Shown here piece after piece: positions 50,947-61,882 of a stretch of 64,000 nucleotides of DNA (positions within the stretch are counted from its first letter, which is position 1; each line of letters begins with the position of its first letter). The notes beneath the pieces are model-generated. The model did no database searches and was not told where the DNA came from. It saw nothing but the letters and a program-made list of their open reading frames with translations. The stretch lies in the NCBI GenBank assembly GCA_037039925.1, contig JAXRKP010000048.1, positions 267,001-331,000 of the forward strand, read 5' to 3'. This stretch comes from Doris montereyensis. Taxonomy: Eukaryota; Mollusca; Gastropoda; Nudibranchia; Dorididae. The translations under genes were made by a program, and so were the position numbers.

Positions 50947-53900
50947 CTGCAAAGACAAATAAAAAAATACCAAAATGTTTAACTGGAAAAACTAATAAAA
51001 TTACTGAATCAAAGTAATGCCCTGTATAGAAAGATATAGACACAAGACAAACAAGTTTTATTCTTGGCTCACTCTTTTTGTCTATATCTCGTTTGAAAGA
51101 ACTGCGTAAAAAAATAATCAAAGGTAGCTGGATGGACACATAAATAAGAGGTAGATGTAATTAATTAGGTCTATGTTGCTTCCCGGCCAGCCAAAGTTCT
51201 GAATCCAGCAGGTTGGTATTCTGGTGTAAATATAAAGTCTGTGGCCTATTGCCTTTGGAGGATTATAATAGAAACATTAATCAAAGGCTTTTTAATAGAG
51301 TGGTAGCATGAACCAAAATATTTTGACTAAAGCAATTAAGTTTCATTTTTGTTATGAATTTCTAAAAGCCTCCATTTAAAACTACATTTTTAGAGAGTTA
51401 TCTTCATAGATATTTTCTTTCTCACTCTGACTTAGGACATGTGATTTTGGTCCTTGTTATAACAACATACATAGGTTTTTAACAACCAGAATCTATGACT
51501 GAAAAACTGAAAGCTCACACAGGTTTTCAAATACTAAAGAAACCTTCAATCAGTCATGAGTCTACAGAATAAGAATAATCTTACTATGTCTAATTCTTGT
51601 CTATTAAAATCTTTTCTTTACTCTGATAAAGGGGAAGCGCTCTAGATTATAGTTGCAAGGCTGCCAACCTTTTCAAATCAAAAAACAGAATCTGTCAGCA
51701 TGAATTAATTTAACTTGTATGACACCTAGAATATTTCAGAAAACATTGATAATAGACTTCCACTAAAACAAATGACAAAAAGCCGGCCAAATGCAACGGT
51801 AATTTTGCAACTTCAGAATACAGTCCCAAGACTTTCCCCAAATGTCTCTGCCGTTAACTTCAGGTTTCTTTAAAAACATACACGATTATACATACTTTTC
51901 AAAGTAAGTACAGACTTACGGACTCAAAAAACAAAACAAAAAAACATGTCTTTAACACAATGGTTGGCAGCTATGCAGTTGTTTCAAAAGAGTTATTGAT
52001 TTGGCCTAATCATCTTCCAGGCGGTCAAAAGATTACATGTTAGGCCCTTGGCATACCTCAAATATTTGTCACTTTTGAGAAAACAATTTAAATCTACTTT
52101 TTTTTAAAAGGTTCAAGAAAGAAAATTATGGTACTTTCAAAATAACATTAAATTATTTAAAAACTCGTAAATTTCATTTTTTCTACATAATTCGAGCCAG
52201 GATGGCCCACATAAGCAAGACCAAACTTACCAGCAAAGTATCGTCCATGTAGAGAATTTACTGATGCTGCGGCTGCTGATATACTGGGACATTTGACGTA
52301 AACATTTCCCTGAGGAGAATTTTTGTCAACATAAATGTGTAACACACCTCCGTGTTTATTGCATTCATCTATGACGTCGTCACGAACTTCCTGATCCCAA
52401 CTCAATCTCGTTTCTCTGCAATAAGAGTGATACAAATTTAAATGATTTAGAAAAAAAAGTTTTGAACATACCTCATCTAGTCAAAGAAATGCATTTAAAT
52501 AACTATTATTCTCTAACTTACCACACATTATTAAAGATACACTGGAGAAAAAAACCCAACCCAATCCACACCCAGATTGATGATAAAATTATTTAATATT
52601 TAGCCTAGTGACAACAATTTTGATCATAATACTCTAAATCTTCATAGCTCACATCCAAAGTTTTTGGGAAAGTTGATATTACATAGCTGCCTACCTTTTC
52701 AGATCTAAAAACAGACTGTGCAAACCAATTCTATCTTGCACGACGAGAGTTCTATGCCATAAAACATTGATAATTTAGCTTGAATTAATACTCTTAAGGG
52801 TAAATAACAAAAAGTCCACTCATTGCAAGCCTTCTATGGGTGAAGTGCGACAGTAGTTTTGCAAACCCTGAATGACATCTCTGGATTTTCACCCCAATCT
52901 CTCAAAGTTTCTGCCTTTAACTTGGGATTTCTACAAAGCAAAAAAATATACTAAATATGTTTCTTTCATACTGGTTGGCAGCTATGATAATATCAATTGT
53001 ACCACTTGCAGTCTAACAAACATTCCTGCATAACGCCAAAGTCAAACTAGAATAACTAAAATCTTACGAGGCTGGATCAAACATGTTTGACAACATGAAA
53101 CACTGAGTGGCAATGGGTGGGGCACTGGTGACAGTTGTGGTTGTGGTTGCAACACTTGGGGCACTTGTCTGAAGAGTGGCTTGAAGAGTGGCGGCAGGAT
53201 TGCTTACTACAGGCAAGCCACCTATAGTCACCGCAGGGGTTCCCATATTCAAGCGTTGGCTGCATACTGAGGGATTTCAAACCCAGTTCCTGTGTAAAGA
53301 GAAGAAATACCGACGTAAAACACGTTGAAGCTTTTCTGAACAAAGGACAGTGTAATCACTGCACTTTCCAAATTTCATAAAACAAAGCAATTGCATAGAA
53401 ATATTCTATAACACTTACAAAACAAGTGAAATATGAAATACAAAAATAATATTTAAGTATCAATTATCGTACAATGTGATTTAAAAGAACTCGGTTGTAG
53501 CAAGGCGTAGATGTGTGACACTTTTACACCAAGACTGTCATTGTAACTTTAGGTAGATATAGGAATTTAGGCTTTAACTAAGTCAACCAGCTATTTACAA
53601 ATCACAAAGCAAATGAAAGTATGTCCCACCTTCAGCAAGTTTGGCCATAAGCTGAAGGCGACCAGTGGCTCCGAGATCAATGCCAGCCCTGTCCATCTCG
53701 TCTGTGTCAAGCTGACCACCTGTGTTGTTGGCTCCACCCTGGCCACTTTCAGACCGTTCTGTCACATGGCCCACTTTCATTGGCCTTCCAGCTAATTCAA
53801 ATCCGTTCAACTGATCCAAAGCTTTTTTGGCGTCATCAGCATTAGCAAACTGAAAAATAGAAGAGAAAAACAGTAAACTGAAAGATGGAAAGGAAACAAT

Positions 53901-56900
53901 AGCAAGACTCAAAAATGGAAAGGAAACAATAGCAAGACTCAAAAATGGAAAGGAAACAATAGCAAGACTCAAAAATGGAAAGGAAACAATAGCAAGACTC
54001 AAAAAGGAAGAGAAACAATAGCAAGACTCAAAAATGGAAAGGAAACAATAGCAAGATTCAAAAATGGAAAGGAAAAAATAGCTTACAGAAAATGGCACAA
54101 AAAACACACCAAAGTACTGAGAGTATGAAGAATAAAGTAAATCACATACTCAGACTTAAGCATAGGGAATCAGGAGTAAAGGCCTAATTTTTCTAGGCAT
54201 GTGGCATAATCTACTTTGCCATTGCTTTCCACGCGGTTTTACTTTCAACTAGTCTGAATAGACCATTTGTTCGGACAGGGAATAGAACTCAGGCCTCCTG
54301 AGAGGGGAGAAATGCTCTACAAACTGAAGGGTATTTGGAGTTATTATTGATCTTCTGAATAAGCATTCTTTCCCACTACTGTATATATCTCCTTTGTGAG
54401 CAAGTCTGGACAATTTCTATACTCAAGTAGTAGTAAATACATAAAGATATAAAAATATTCAAACTTACGCTAATAAATCCAAAACCGAGAGAGCGCTGGG
54501 TATCATGATCTCGCATGATTTTGATGTCAACAATCTGAGGGGAAAATAAAGAGGAAATTATATCAAGGTTGAGGCATACGACAGCTTGGAATTCAATTCA
54601 TTATCAAATGTAAATTTGTACAATAAATGACAGAAGCTTCTTCACATGGACGCTTCAGGCCAGCTATCGTTTTAAATTTGACATCCCTAATGCGATTCCC
54701 CTTCCCATAATTAAATTTTATGAGCTTATCAAACCATATTCTTCATAGAGACGCTTAATATTATGTAAGATTACCGACTTTGGTGATAGCCCATTTCAAA
54801 TTCCTTCATTCACAACAATTAAGAACGTACCTTTCCAAATGGTTCAAATATCCCACGCAACATGTCCTCTGTAATGTTAAAGTGAAGAGATCCAACATAA
54901 AGACGTAATGGCCCTTCAGCAGCTTGTTTCTGTTGCTGCGTCTGGGTCACTGGCTGAGCTCTGTTCTTCTCCGCCTGAGATTGTTGCACCAAAATGGGAA
55001 CACCTAAAAGTTTCTGTCCAGTCAATCCTATGGCCAGGGGAACTGATTCTGGGTCAGCAAACTCTACATATGCTATGCCTTTAGACCGCCGTGTTTTATT
55101 GTCTGTTATGATGCGGACATCGCGTACCTGTAATGTAAAGATATCACAATGGATCAGAGTAAATGCATGGTACAAAAATGTCAAAATCACTCTAGCTTAT
55201 CAAACGACGGGGTCTAAATCAAATACTTAGCACTGATTGAAAACAAAATATAAAGGTTACATCTTTTATTTTCATCATCACTTTTGTTGTAATTGACTGT
55301 AACAATAGTGACACAAAGAGAGAAGAATCCTTTTCCTAACGCCACCTGTCAGAAGCACACGGGAAGCTTACAAAATGTGAACACACCATGGCAATTTCGC
55401 TACCGGATAGGTCAGCGTCTTCCTGTCAGAGAACTACACACTAATAAGTTAATAGCAGTCACTAAGAAAACCAGACGTTGAGGAGAAAAATCCTGAGCCG
55501 TCTCCCAGAAGGGGTTTCTGAAAATATATTATATTTGTCATGACAGAGAAGAATGATAAAATACTGGACTAAAATACTGTACAAAAAAAAAGTGAGATCA
55601 CACAAAAACTGTAAAACAAAGTAAGAATTAATACTCATGAATACGACTATAAAATGCACAGTAAGTCAATCCAGTAAAGACAAGGGTTTGAGGATTGGAA
55701 CAAGACCTACAAATGGTAAAATTCTGTTCTTCCATCCCATCTTCTAAGAATTGCCTTGCATCCTCATGTGAAAGGAAAACTTTATCTATATTTTATTCTA
55801 TCCATTTAACTGAAGATTACTTGATTCTCAAGCCATAAAGATTCAAATTCAATTCATAAAGTCTAAAATATGTCAATTTCTGTATAACATTTCTCTGAAT
55901 TTTGTTTTGAATCAACTCTTAAAAAAAAAAAAAAAATTTTAAATGCCAGGAATGTTGGCAGCTCACTGCTGATACCCAAGTAAATGAATAAGAAAAAAAT
56001 ATCATTTAATTACGCTACCTTGCCCACAGATGAAAAAAACTCTTCCAAATCTCTTGGCCGTATTCTTGCTGAAAGCTGCATACAGAAAGCTGTGCGAATA
56101 TCTCTCTCCTCAACGGTTAATTCTGGTTCTCTCTCTCTGCAGATAAAAGTATTACAAATTATCTCAAAAAGATCATCTAGAGGGCGAGAAAAAAAAAACA
56201 ACCTATTGAAAGACAATACTATTTCTTAAAAGGTAGAAAAATATACCATTTCTTAAAAGGTAGATAAATAGGTTGACATTATAGATTTGACTAAAAACGT
56301 AGCATTTTACAGGGCTGTTATAAGTGTCATCATACACACAAAAAATCCACCTCAAACCCACACATATAAAACCATTTAAATAGAAACATGTGATATGAAC
56401 TGGACACTACATTAATTCCAACCTTGAGCACAAAAAAAACAAAACAATGGCTAAGTCAAATGTGAGCTTAACCAAAACCTGTTTTTTTTATATTGGTAGA
56501 AATAAAAGAAAGACCCAAAAGTTATTCCCACAACCAGAAAGAAGCTAAGGCTACTGAATTTTACAGCGTTTAGCAACACAACATTGACCCAATTCTATCA
56601 CATTTTAGAGGCTGTGATATTCATGCTTGATGTGACAAGATATTGTCATGTTATGAAATTCTTAGTTTCTTCTGACTGATCTTATAAAACCAGAAGGTTA
56701 GAAAACAAAATGGTTATAACACTGCAACTTTTTGGCCATTTGAAAAAGATCAATGATCCTGAGTTATGCTTTCAATCAAAGGGTCAAGAGTAAAAAAATG
56801 CAGAATTTGCATTCAAATAAGCTTAGTTCGCCATATCAGTTTAGATAAAGGTCAACCCACTATCCTTTAGTGACTGGTTTTCTCACCGTCATCAATGAAA

Positions 56901-59900
56901 AACTTGTACATATACGTTTTTTTCAAGCACATTTTAAAACATAGCTGCCAGACTGGAATTTCAAAAAGGAGGAAATTTCTATGAATTTTGGTGAAAAGGA
57001 GGAAACGTATCGAATGTCTCTAAATGGCAAAATATGAAATGACTGGTCCATATTTTGGACATGTTTACTTATAGTACCCATACAAAAGATGTTTATTAAA
57101 TTACCAATAGAAACATTTTAAACAGATCATTTAGTATATCTTATTTTAAAACATAACATAACTCTTGACGAAATATTTAGCGGAAGTGTGGCAACTATGT
57201 TAAAACCATATGCCACTTTAAAGGGATGCATGGGCAAAAAAACAGTCCTTAACAAACCAAGACAATAATACTATCAATTGATCTAAAAAACTAAATAATA
57301 GGCAAACAAATTTCTTACTCAAAAACATCCAAAGTATATTATATCTAAGTAAGACTAGACAGTGCTTAATTTATCATTTAAAACTTAATGAACCCTTTAG
57401 ATCAAAAATCTTCTATGTCAAGTTTAGAAACATGTAAGCACAAAATTACCTCAAAGGGCTTCGACTACGCCTCCGCTTTGGAGATCTGCTTCTCTTTTTC
57501 CTGTCACCTCTATCTCTACTGCGACTCCTGCGACGCTCTCTGTCACGATCCCGGTCGCGGTCCTACGTCACGCCTTCTCTTATCTTTACTCCCGGCTTCT
57601 TGAACGCCGCTCTCTGCTGCGAGATCTGTAATTTTAATAGGCATTTTTTAAGAATATAGTTTGAAAAAAGGAAATAGCTAGATCTTATCAGTCCATTTCC
57701 ACGATTCCTTCATATTAAAAAAATTAAAGGCTACTATTAATCAGGAACGCAACCAGAGCCCCAAAAAAGGGTGGATACCCTAATTTGACGGGAAATTTTG
57801 TGTGGTTGCAAGGGAAATCAAAGGCATTTTGCCTATCAGATCATCTATTTTTGGGTTATTGAACGTTAATAACAATAACAACAATAATATTTTGTCTTAT
57901 GATCTGCCCCAAAAGACAAGAAGACATATAGGCCTACACTGTAACTGCAAATAAAATGAGATGAGATGAAAGACGTGTGGAGTGGACTGAAGTAAACCAC
58001 ATCAAACTATATATTCAAATCTGAAATGAAACACACCACCATCAGAAAATAAAATGAAGTCTTCTGGTCTTCACAAAAGCGTTTGTGCTCCTTCGATTTG
58101 GCATGCATTCCAAAAGCTTCCTTGTCAGTTGATCTCAGTTTCACACATAGTATAGTCATAGTGCACCATGCAATACGAGCTGATTACAATTTCCACATGC
58201 AGGCCCAGGCAGAAAAACTCCCCATCTTCATGTAAACATTCCAACCAATTTCCCTTGCATTTATTCTTGACAGAGTCAAATTTTGAAACACCAGCACATG
58301 TTTGACTCTCCACTTAAACGTAAAAATCGGAAAAATTTTGCAGAGCCCAGAAAAAACCCTGGAAAAGTTGCATCCCTCATTATGAATATTTATCTCCATT
58401 ACTCAAGGCAATCCAATTTCTAACCATAGGCATAAATAGAAAAAAAAAGATACAATTTTACAGAAACGGGGGATGGGAAGAGTGTTTATTTTGGAAATTT
58501 ACAACGCTCCATAAAGACATATGTGGGCCTAAAATTGTTTTTCTTTCTTCCAAAAAATGTGATTATACTTTTAAGTATCATAAAGTATGACACAAAGACG
58601 CATGTTCTTAATTTCTTGCGCAAAATGAGACAAATCTAGTTTATTCAATTATTGGAGAGAGCAGCCTTACCACAATGCAACCCATTCAATTATCCATTTA
58701 AAGATTTTCTTACTTCTCAAATAATTTAGTAGTTTAGTGTATGTAGGGCACAATTTGATGTTATGTATAGACAAAACCCTGGGGAAATTTTCATAATCAT
58801 TCAGATTTCGGAACTAATCTGGCAACCGTATATATTTCATTGAAATGTTATCCCACGAGCTAAGCAAAATCCAGAGACGAAAAAAGAAAAACAAACAAAC
58901 AACAACACACTCTTTCCTACAAAACCCAGCCATGTATGAAACTTTGATATGGTTTTAATATTTACCTCCGTCTATCTTTGGTTCTTTCATGACTTCTGCT
59001 ACGGCTCCTCTTTTTCCTGTGGAAAGATAAATTATGATGAGGCAAAGTTGTCCACTAATTCCAAACTAAATCGATAAAACTAAGGGATCATCTAAGAACC
59101 AATCAGAGTCCATAAAAGTTTTCATTCAAAGGGACTACTTCAGAATAATTCAAATATTTTTCCACATTATGGACGTTTATGTGCAAGAAAGTAAATATTA
59201 AAACCACATGAACATAATTTCCATGATAATAGACCAAATTCATCGTTATAACAAGGAATGTAATAGGAGGAAAGATTTGTAAAACCTTTTGTTATCTAAA
59301 AGAAATATATACACAGGCTGTTCAAATGTGAAGGGATATCCGCTAAATATATCTATCTCACACAATGCGATTTTCACTGATATAATTTCTTATAGCACTA
59401 TCAATGTGAGAAGGAGTGAAACAATTAATCTATATTTTTTTAAGGCACTTTGATCATCAATCAGTCCACAAGTATAAGTATTCTAAATTTTATTTTAAAG
59501 ACAATTTAATAATGCCTCTATAACATAAACGAAATAAAAGAAACTAAGGGTACAAAACTGGCTTTTACAAATTGTCTAACATATCATGGTAAACTTATAA
59601 AATACACTTTGTTTACCAATTCAAGTACTTTTTTTGTTTTGTTATTAATGTACGCAATGTTGCCTCACATTATAAGACTGACACGATTACATACCTCTGT
59701 TAGAGTTGGGACTAATAAAAGAATTTTTTTATATATTTAAAAACTAAATCCTCCACAAATGAAAAAAAAAAACAACAAACCCACCCAAAAAAGAAAAAAA
59801 CCTCTATAAATCTCCTGTAAACGTTTTCCCCTGACGTATTGTCCAAGAAATTCAGGCTTGCTCCTTCATTGTAACCAATTGTAATGAACTATCATATTAA

Positions 59901-61882
59901 AGCCTTCTTCACTCACAGCTAGAGTTGACTCCATTTTAAGTCCTATAGAGCTTTTTTCTTACGGTAGATAAATGGTGCTTAGCAGCTAAACACGTACCTG
60001 GCACCTCTATCATGACAGGTTTGCATCTATTTCAAAGTTCTCCATTATGAGACCAATAAGAGACACCTATGCCAACATAATAAGAGATCAAATTAGATTT
60101 ATCAAGTCAAAGGTGATCAGAGGCATATTATTTTCTCTTTAAAAAAAAGAAAACAAAAAGAAAGAAAGAAAGAAGAAGAAAAAAATAACAAGAACAAGAT
60201 GGGACGGATGAACGGCAAGCTTCCCAAGGATGAATATGTGATCCTACAAATAAAAAAAATGTTAAGAGTTAAAAGACAAGGCCAGATAGGAGATTGTAAC
60301 TTCTTTCCAAATGCCCATTTAGATTCGTGTGGAGCTGGATATCGATATTGGACCTAATGTCTTCACCTGAAATGAGAAAAGTTTAGAACTTCAGTGGAGG
60401 GTCTCAACAATCGTTTCCACTTCCAGCAAATCACCACACTCGTGATTCTACGGCTTGATGAAACTTGTTCAACACACTTACCTCTGAAAACAAAGACTTT
60501 TTCTCAATATTTAGTATCCGAGCAAGTTTTGACAAAACTAAGGAAACCACTGCGTAATTATTAAAGAATGCCTCAGCAGAAGGAACGGACGTTTAGACTT
60601 GCTGTGTAATGTACAGCATTCACAAGTGGTTTTCTAAGTTGGAGAATACTTACTTTTTTTCTTTTCTGGAGGATGAGGAGGACTTCTCAATTTTCCCATC
60701 TTCCTGAATATCCAAAACATATGAGGTAATCAGGAACACATCGACACAGGAAGGAGTTAGGAGGGGGAGAAAGAAATAATATAATACTAGAATTAATTTA
60801 AGAGCAAATAGGAGGGGGCAAAAAACATTTATGATTTAAGTGACGACCGCTTTACAACAGTCACTCTTGTACCTGTAGATGCCCAAATTGAACGCTTTGA
60901 AGTTTTCATATTACTTACAGTCAAACTGGGGGGAAAGGTAAGAGGAGTCAAAAGATGGCATGACAAGCTTCATCAATTGCACTGAAAAGAACATGAAACC
61001 ATTATATGGCCAGTGCACTGGAACTTTGGATTAAAAAAAACTACATTGTATAAGCATGCATCATATATGAGGGTCTCTCATATTATTACTACTGACATTG
61101 TAGCATTTACATTGTTAAGTTTGAGAAGTATACCGATCAAAGTGAAATTTCACTGCTCTCTCATTTTAAATTTACTTTAAAAAGAAAACAATGAAACTAA
61201 TTGATTTTTAAATGTGACAAATTTAATCTACCTCTCTTGGAATTGAAAAATCTGTTCATTACAGATAATATGTGTTATCGTTTCTTAGAAAGTGAGAAAC
61301 ATTAGCATTTCAAATAGCTATTCCGAGAGTGAAACCAAAGGTTACATAGTGAATTGACACTATGTGTTAATACAACAACACCTCTCAAATGGAGTAAATC
61401 AAATTATTGATATGATATGAAGGCATTATAAAATGGAGATGTAGCTTTGTGTCCTTGACCTTGCATTTACCCTTAATGTGTGATCATCTCTGTCCAAATA
61501 AATTCCATTCACTTTGACAAAGTAAAGGTCTGCAACCGAAAAGTTCATTCAAAAATAGATTTAATTAAAGTTTGAATACACAAAAAGAATGACATTTACA
61601 GCCATGACAAATCAGGGTTTTTTTTAAAGACAAAAGTATAGTTAGATGTAAATAACTACAGAAAATCATATTTTCAGTATTAAACATGTTTATAGAGGAA
61701 AATATAATGGACTACGTGCATAGAATTGTGTTTTATTTCTACAATATGTTTTCTCAACAATATTTCTCCTCTTATTGATTTAATTCTATTTGAATTAATG
61801 TTACCTTGCCCACACAAACCTCTTTTTTATAAGGTGCCTCAAGCATAGCTTCTACATCCAGTTCATCTGCCATGGTTGTTTC
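50795..61882 (-). CDS. RBM39: RBM39 (CAPER) splicing factor / coactivator, complete coding region in 11 exons
   Basis: The exons join to about 531 codons, against 530 in human RBM39. Order: N-terminus MADELDVEAMLEAPYKKE; short RS region (KKRSRSRSHERTKDRRR, then RS/RD repeats); ERDIRTAFCMQLSARIRPRD opening RRM1 with RNP1 KGIAYVEF; linker; RRM2 with RNP2 LYVGSL and RNP1-like GFGFIS; TGRLQLMAKLAEG; ATQCFMLSNMFDP; and a C-terminal U2AF-homology RRM (HIYVDKNSPQGNVYVKC). RBM39 is a nuclear protein that assists 3' splice site recognition. Exon 4 carries at least two indels and exon 9 one, probably assembly errors since exon phases otherwise fit. A 5' UTR exon lies further right, since an acceptor precedes the ATG. 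Confidence 0.96.
51656..51975 (-). mobile_element. MITE, 320 bp, CATAGCTGCCAACC ends, RBM39 intron
   Basis: The ends CAAGGCTGCCAACC (51656) and, inverted, CATAGCTGCCAACC (51975) are flanked by TAGTTG and CAGTTG. The interior shares GACAAAAAG and CTCTGCCGTTAACTTCAGG-type segments with the 52682 copy. Confidence 0.82.
52231..52415 (-). CDS. RBM39: RBM39 exon 10
   Basis: Acceptor CTTATTGCAG, donor GTAAGT. SETRLSWDQEVRDDVIDECN then KHGGVLHIYVDKNSPQGNVY and VKCPSISAAAASVNSLHGRY: the UHM-type third RRM. Confidence 0.97.
52682..52986 (-). mobile_element. MITE, 305 bp, same family, RBM39 intron
   Basis: The ends CATAGCTGCCTACC (52682) and, inverted, CATAGCTGCCAACC (52986) are flanked by ATATTA and ATAATA. 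Internal sequence is homologous to 51656-51975 in the same orientation. Confidence 0.82.
53068..53289 (-). CDS. RBM39: RBM39 exon 9 (one-base frameshift)
   Basis: Acceptor TTTACACAG, donor GTAAGA at 53067. Reads GTGFEIPQYAANA, then loses one base near 53252, then LNMGTPAVTIGGLPVVSNPA and a Thr/Ala-rich linker to IATQCFMLSNMFDPAS. The phase at the exon end requires one missing base in the GCTTG segment. Confidence 0.93.
53630..53849 (-). CDS. RBM39: RBM39 exon 8
   Basis: Acceptor ATTTTTCAG, donor GTGGGA. FANADDAKKALDQLNGFELA then GRPMKVGHVTERSES and DRAGIDLGATGRLQLMAKLA: end of RRM2 plus the conserved linker. The open frame continues upstream through the intronic 30-bp repeat, which is not coding. 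Confidence 0.97.
53886..54080 (-). repeat. RBM39: 30-bp minisatellite, ~6.5 copies, RBM39 intron 7
   Basis: CAATAGCAAGACTCAAAAAT plus GGAAAGGAAA repeats end 36 bp upstream of the exon 8 acceptor. Since 30 is a multiple of three, the minus strand has an open decapeptide-repeat frame fused in phase to exon 8. Confidence 0.95.
54180..54335 (-). mobile_element. tRNA-derived SINE-like head, RBM39 intron 7
   Basis: The minus strand reads TTCAGTTTGTAGAGCATTTC (A-box-like, compare CAGTTGGTAGAGC of tRNAs), GGAGGCCTGAGTTCTATTCC (B-box-like), then a non-tRNA body. The anticodon arm does not pair well, so it is not a functional tRNA. Confidence 0.55.
54469..54534 (-). CDS. RBM39: RBM39 exon 7 (66 nt)
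   Basis: Acceptor TTTCCCCTCAG, donor GTAAGT. IVDIKIMRDHDTQRSLGFGF then IS: middle of RRM2 including RNP1. Confidence 0.95.
54831..55127 (-). CDS. RBM39: RBM39 exon 6
   Basis: Acceptor ACATTACAG, donor GTACGT. VRDVRIITDNKTRRSKGIAY, VEFADPESVPLAIGLTGQKL, a Gln-rich linker, then LRLYVGSLHFNITEDMLRGI and FEPFGK. Covers most of RRM1 and the start of RRM2. Confidence 0.97.
56019..56136 (-). CDS. RBM39: RBM39 exon 5
   Basis: Acceptor TATCTGCAG followed by an AGAG run (alternative AG positions exist), donor GTAGCG. REREPELTVEERDIRTAFCM then QLSARIRPRDLEEFFSSVGK: start of RRM1 with RNP2. Confidence 0.95.
56940..57199 (-). mobile_element. MITE, 260 bp, perfect 6-bp target duplication, RBM39 intron 4
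   Basis: The ends CATAGCTGCCAGACT (56940) and, inverted, CATAGTTGCCACACT (57199) are flanked on both sides by TTAAAA (56934-56939 and 57200-57205). Confidence 0.85.
57450..57625 (-). CDS. RBM39: RBM39 exon 4, RS domain (two or more indels)
   Basis: Acceptor AAATTACAG, donor GTAATT. The first frame gives RSRSRERRSRSRE, then a stop (TAA at 57588-57586). The last frame gives DRDRDRDRERRRSRSRDRGD then RKKRSRSPKRRRSRSPLR but has TAG at 57565-57563. Between them a third frame reads KDKRRRD. Two indels with a net loss of one base restore an RS/RD domain and both splice phases. Confidence 0.88.
57626..58975 (-). other. RBM39 intron, nothing recognised
   Basis: AT-rich intronic DNA; no repeat family of this window or coding exon recognised. 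Confidence 0.5.
58976..59016 (-). CDS. RBM39: RBM39 exon 3 (41 nt)
   Basis: Acceptor ATCTTTCCACAG, donor GTAAAT. Encodes KKRSRSRSHERTKDRR with split codons on both sides; matches the RS start of RBM39 (SRSRSHER). Confidence 0.9.
59017..60653 (-). other. RBM39 intron, nothing recognised
   Basis: AT-rich intronic DNA with A-rich simple sequence at 59762-59800 and 60140-60190. Confidence 0.5.
60654..60703 (-). CDS. RBM39: RBM39 exon 2 (50 nt)
   Basis: Acceptor TGGATATTCAG, donor GTAAGT at 60653. Encodes EDGKIEKSSSSSRKEK plus two bases of Lys. Short and low in complexity, but the phase and splice signals fit between exons 1 and 3. Confidence 0.8.
60704..61804 (-). other. RBM39 first coding intron, nothing recognised
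   Basis: AT-rich intronic DNA without recognisable elements. Confidence 0.5.
61805..61882 (-). CDS. RBM39: RBM39 exon 1 (start codon at 61873-61871)
   Basis: Acceptor TATGTTTCAG precedes GAAACAACC and the ATG, so transcription starts in an upstream non-coding exon. Encodes MADELDVEAMLEAPYKKE and then either stops (weak donor GTTTGT at 61819) or continues VCVGK to AAG|GTAACA at 61804. Both are in phase 0; I chose the second as the better donor. Confidence 0.88.

Noticed and set aside
54180..54335. Functional tRNA gene
   Set aside because: A- and B-box-like motifs are present but stems do not pair properly and a non-tRNA body follows, so SINE-like.
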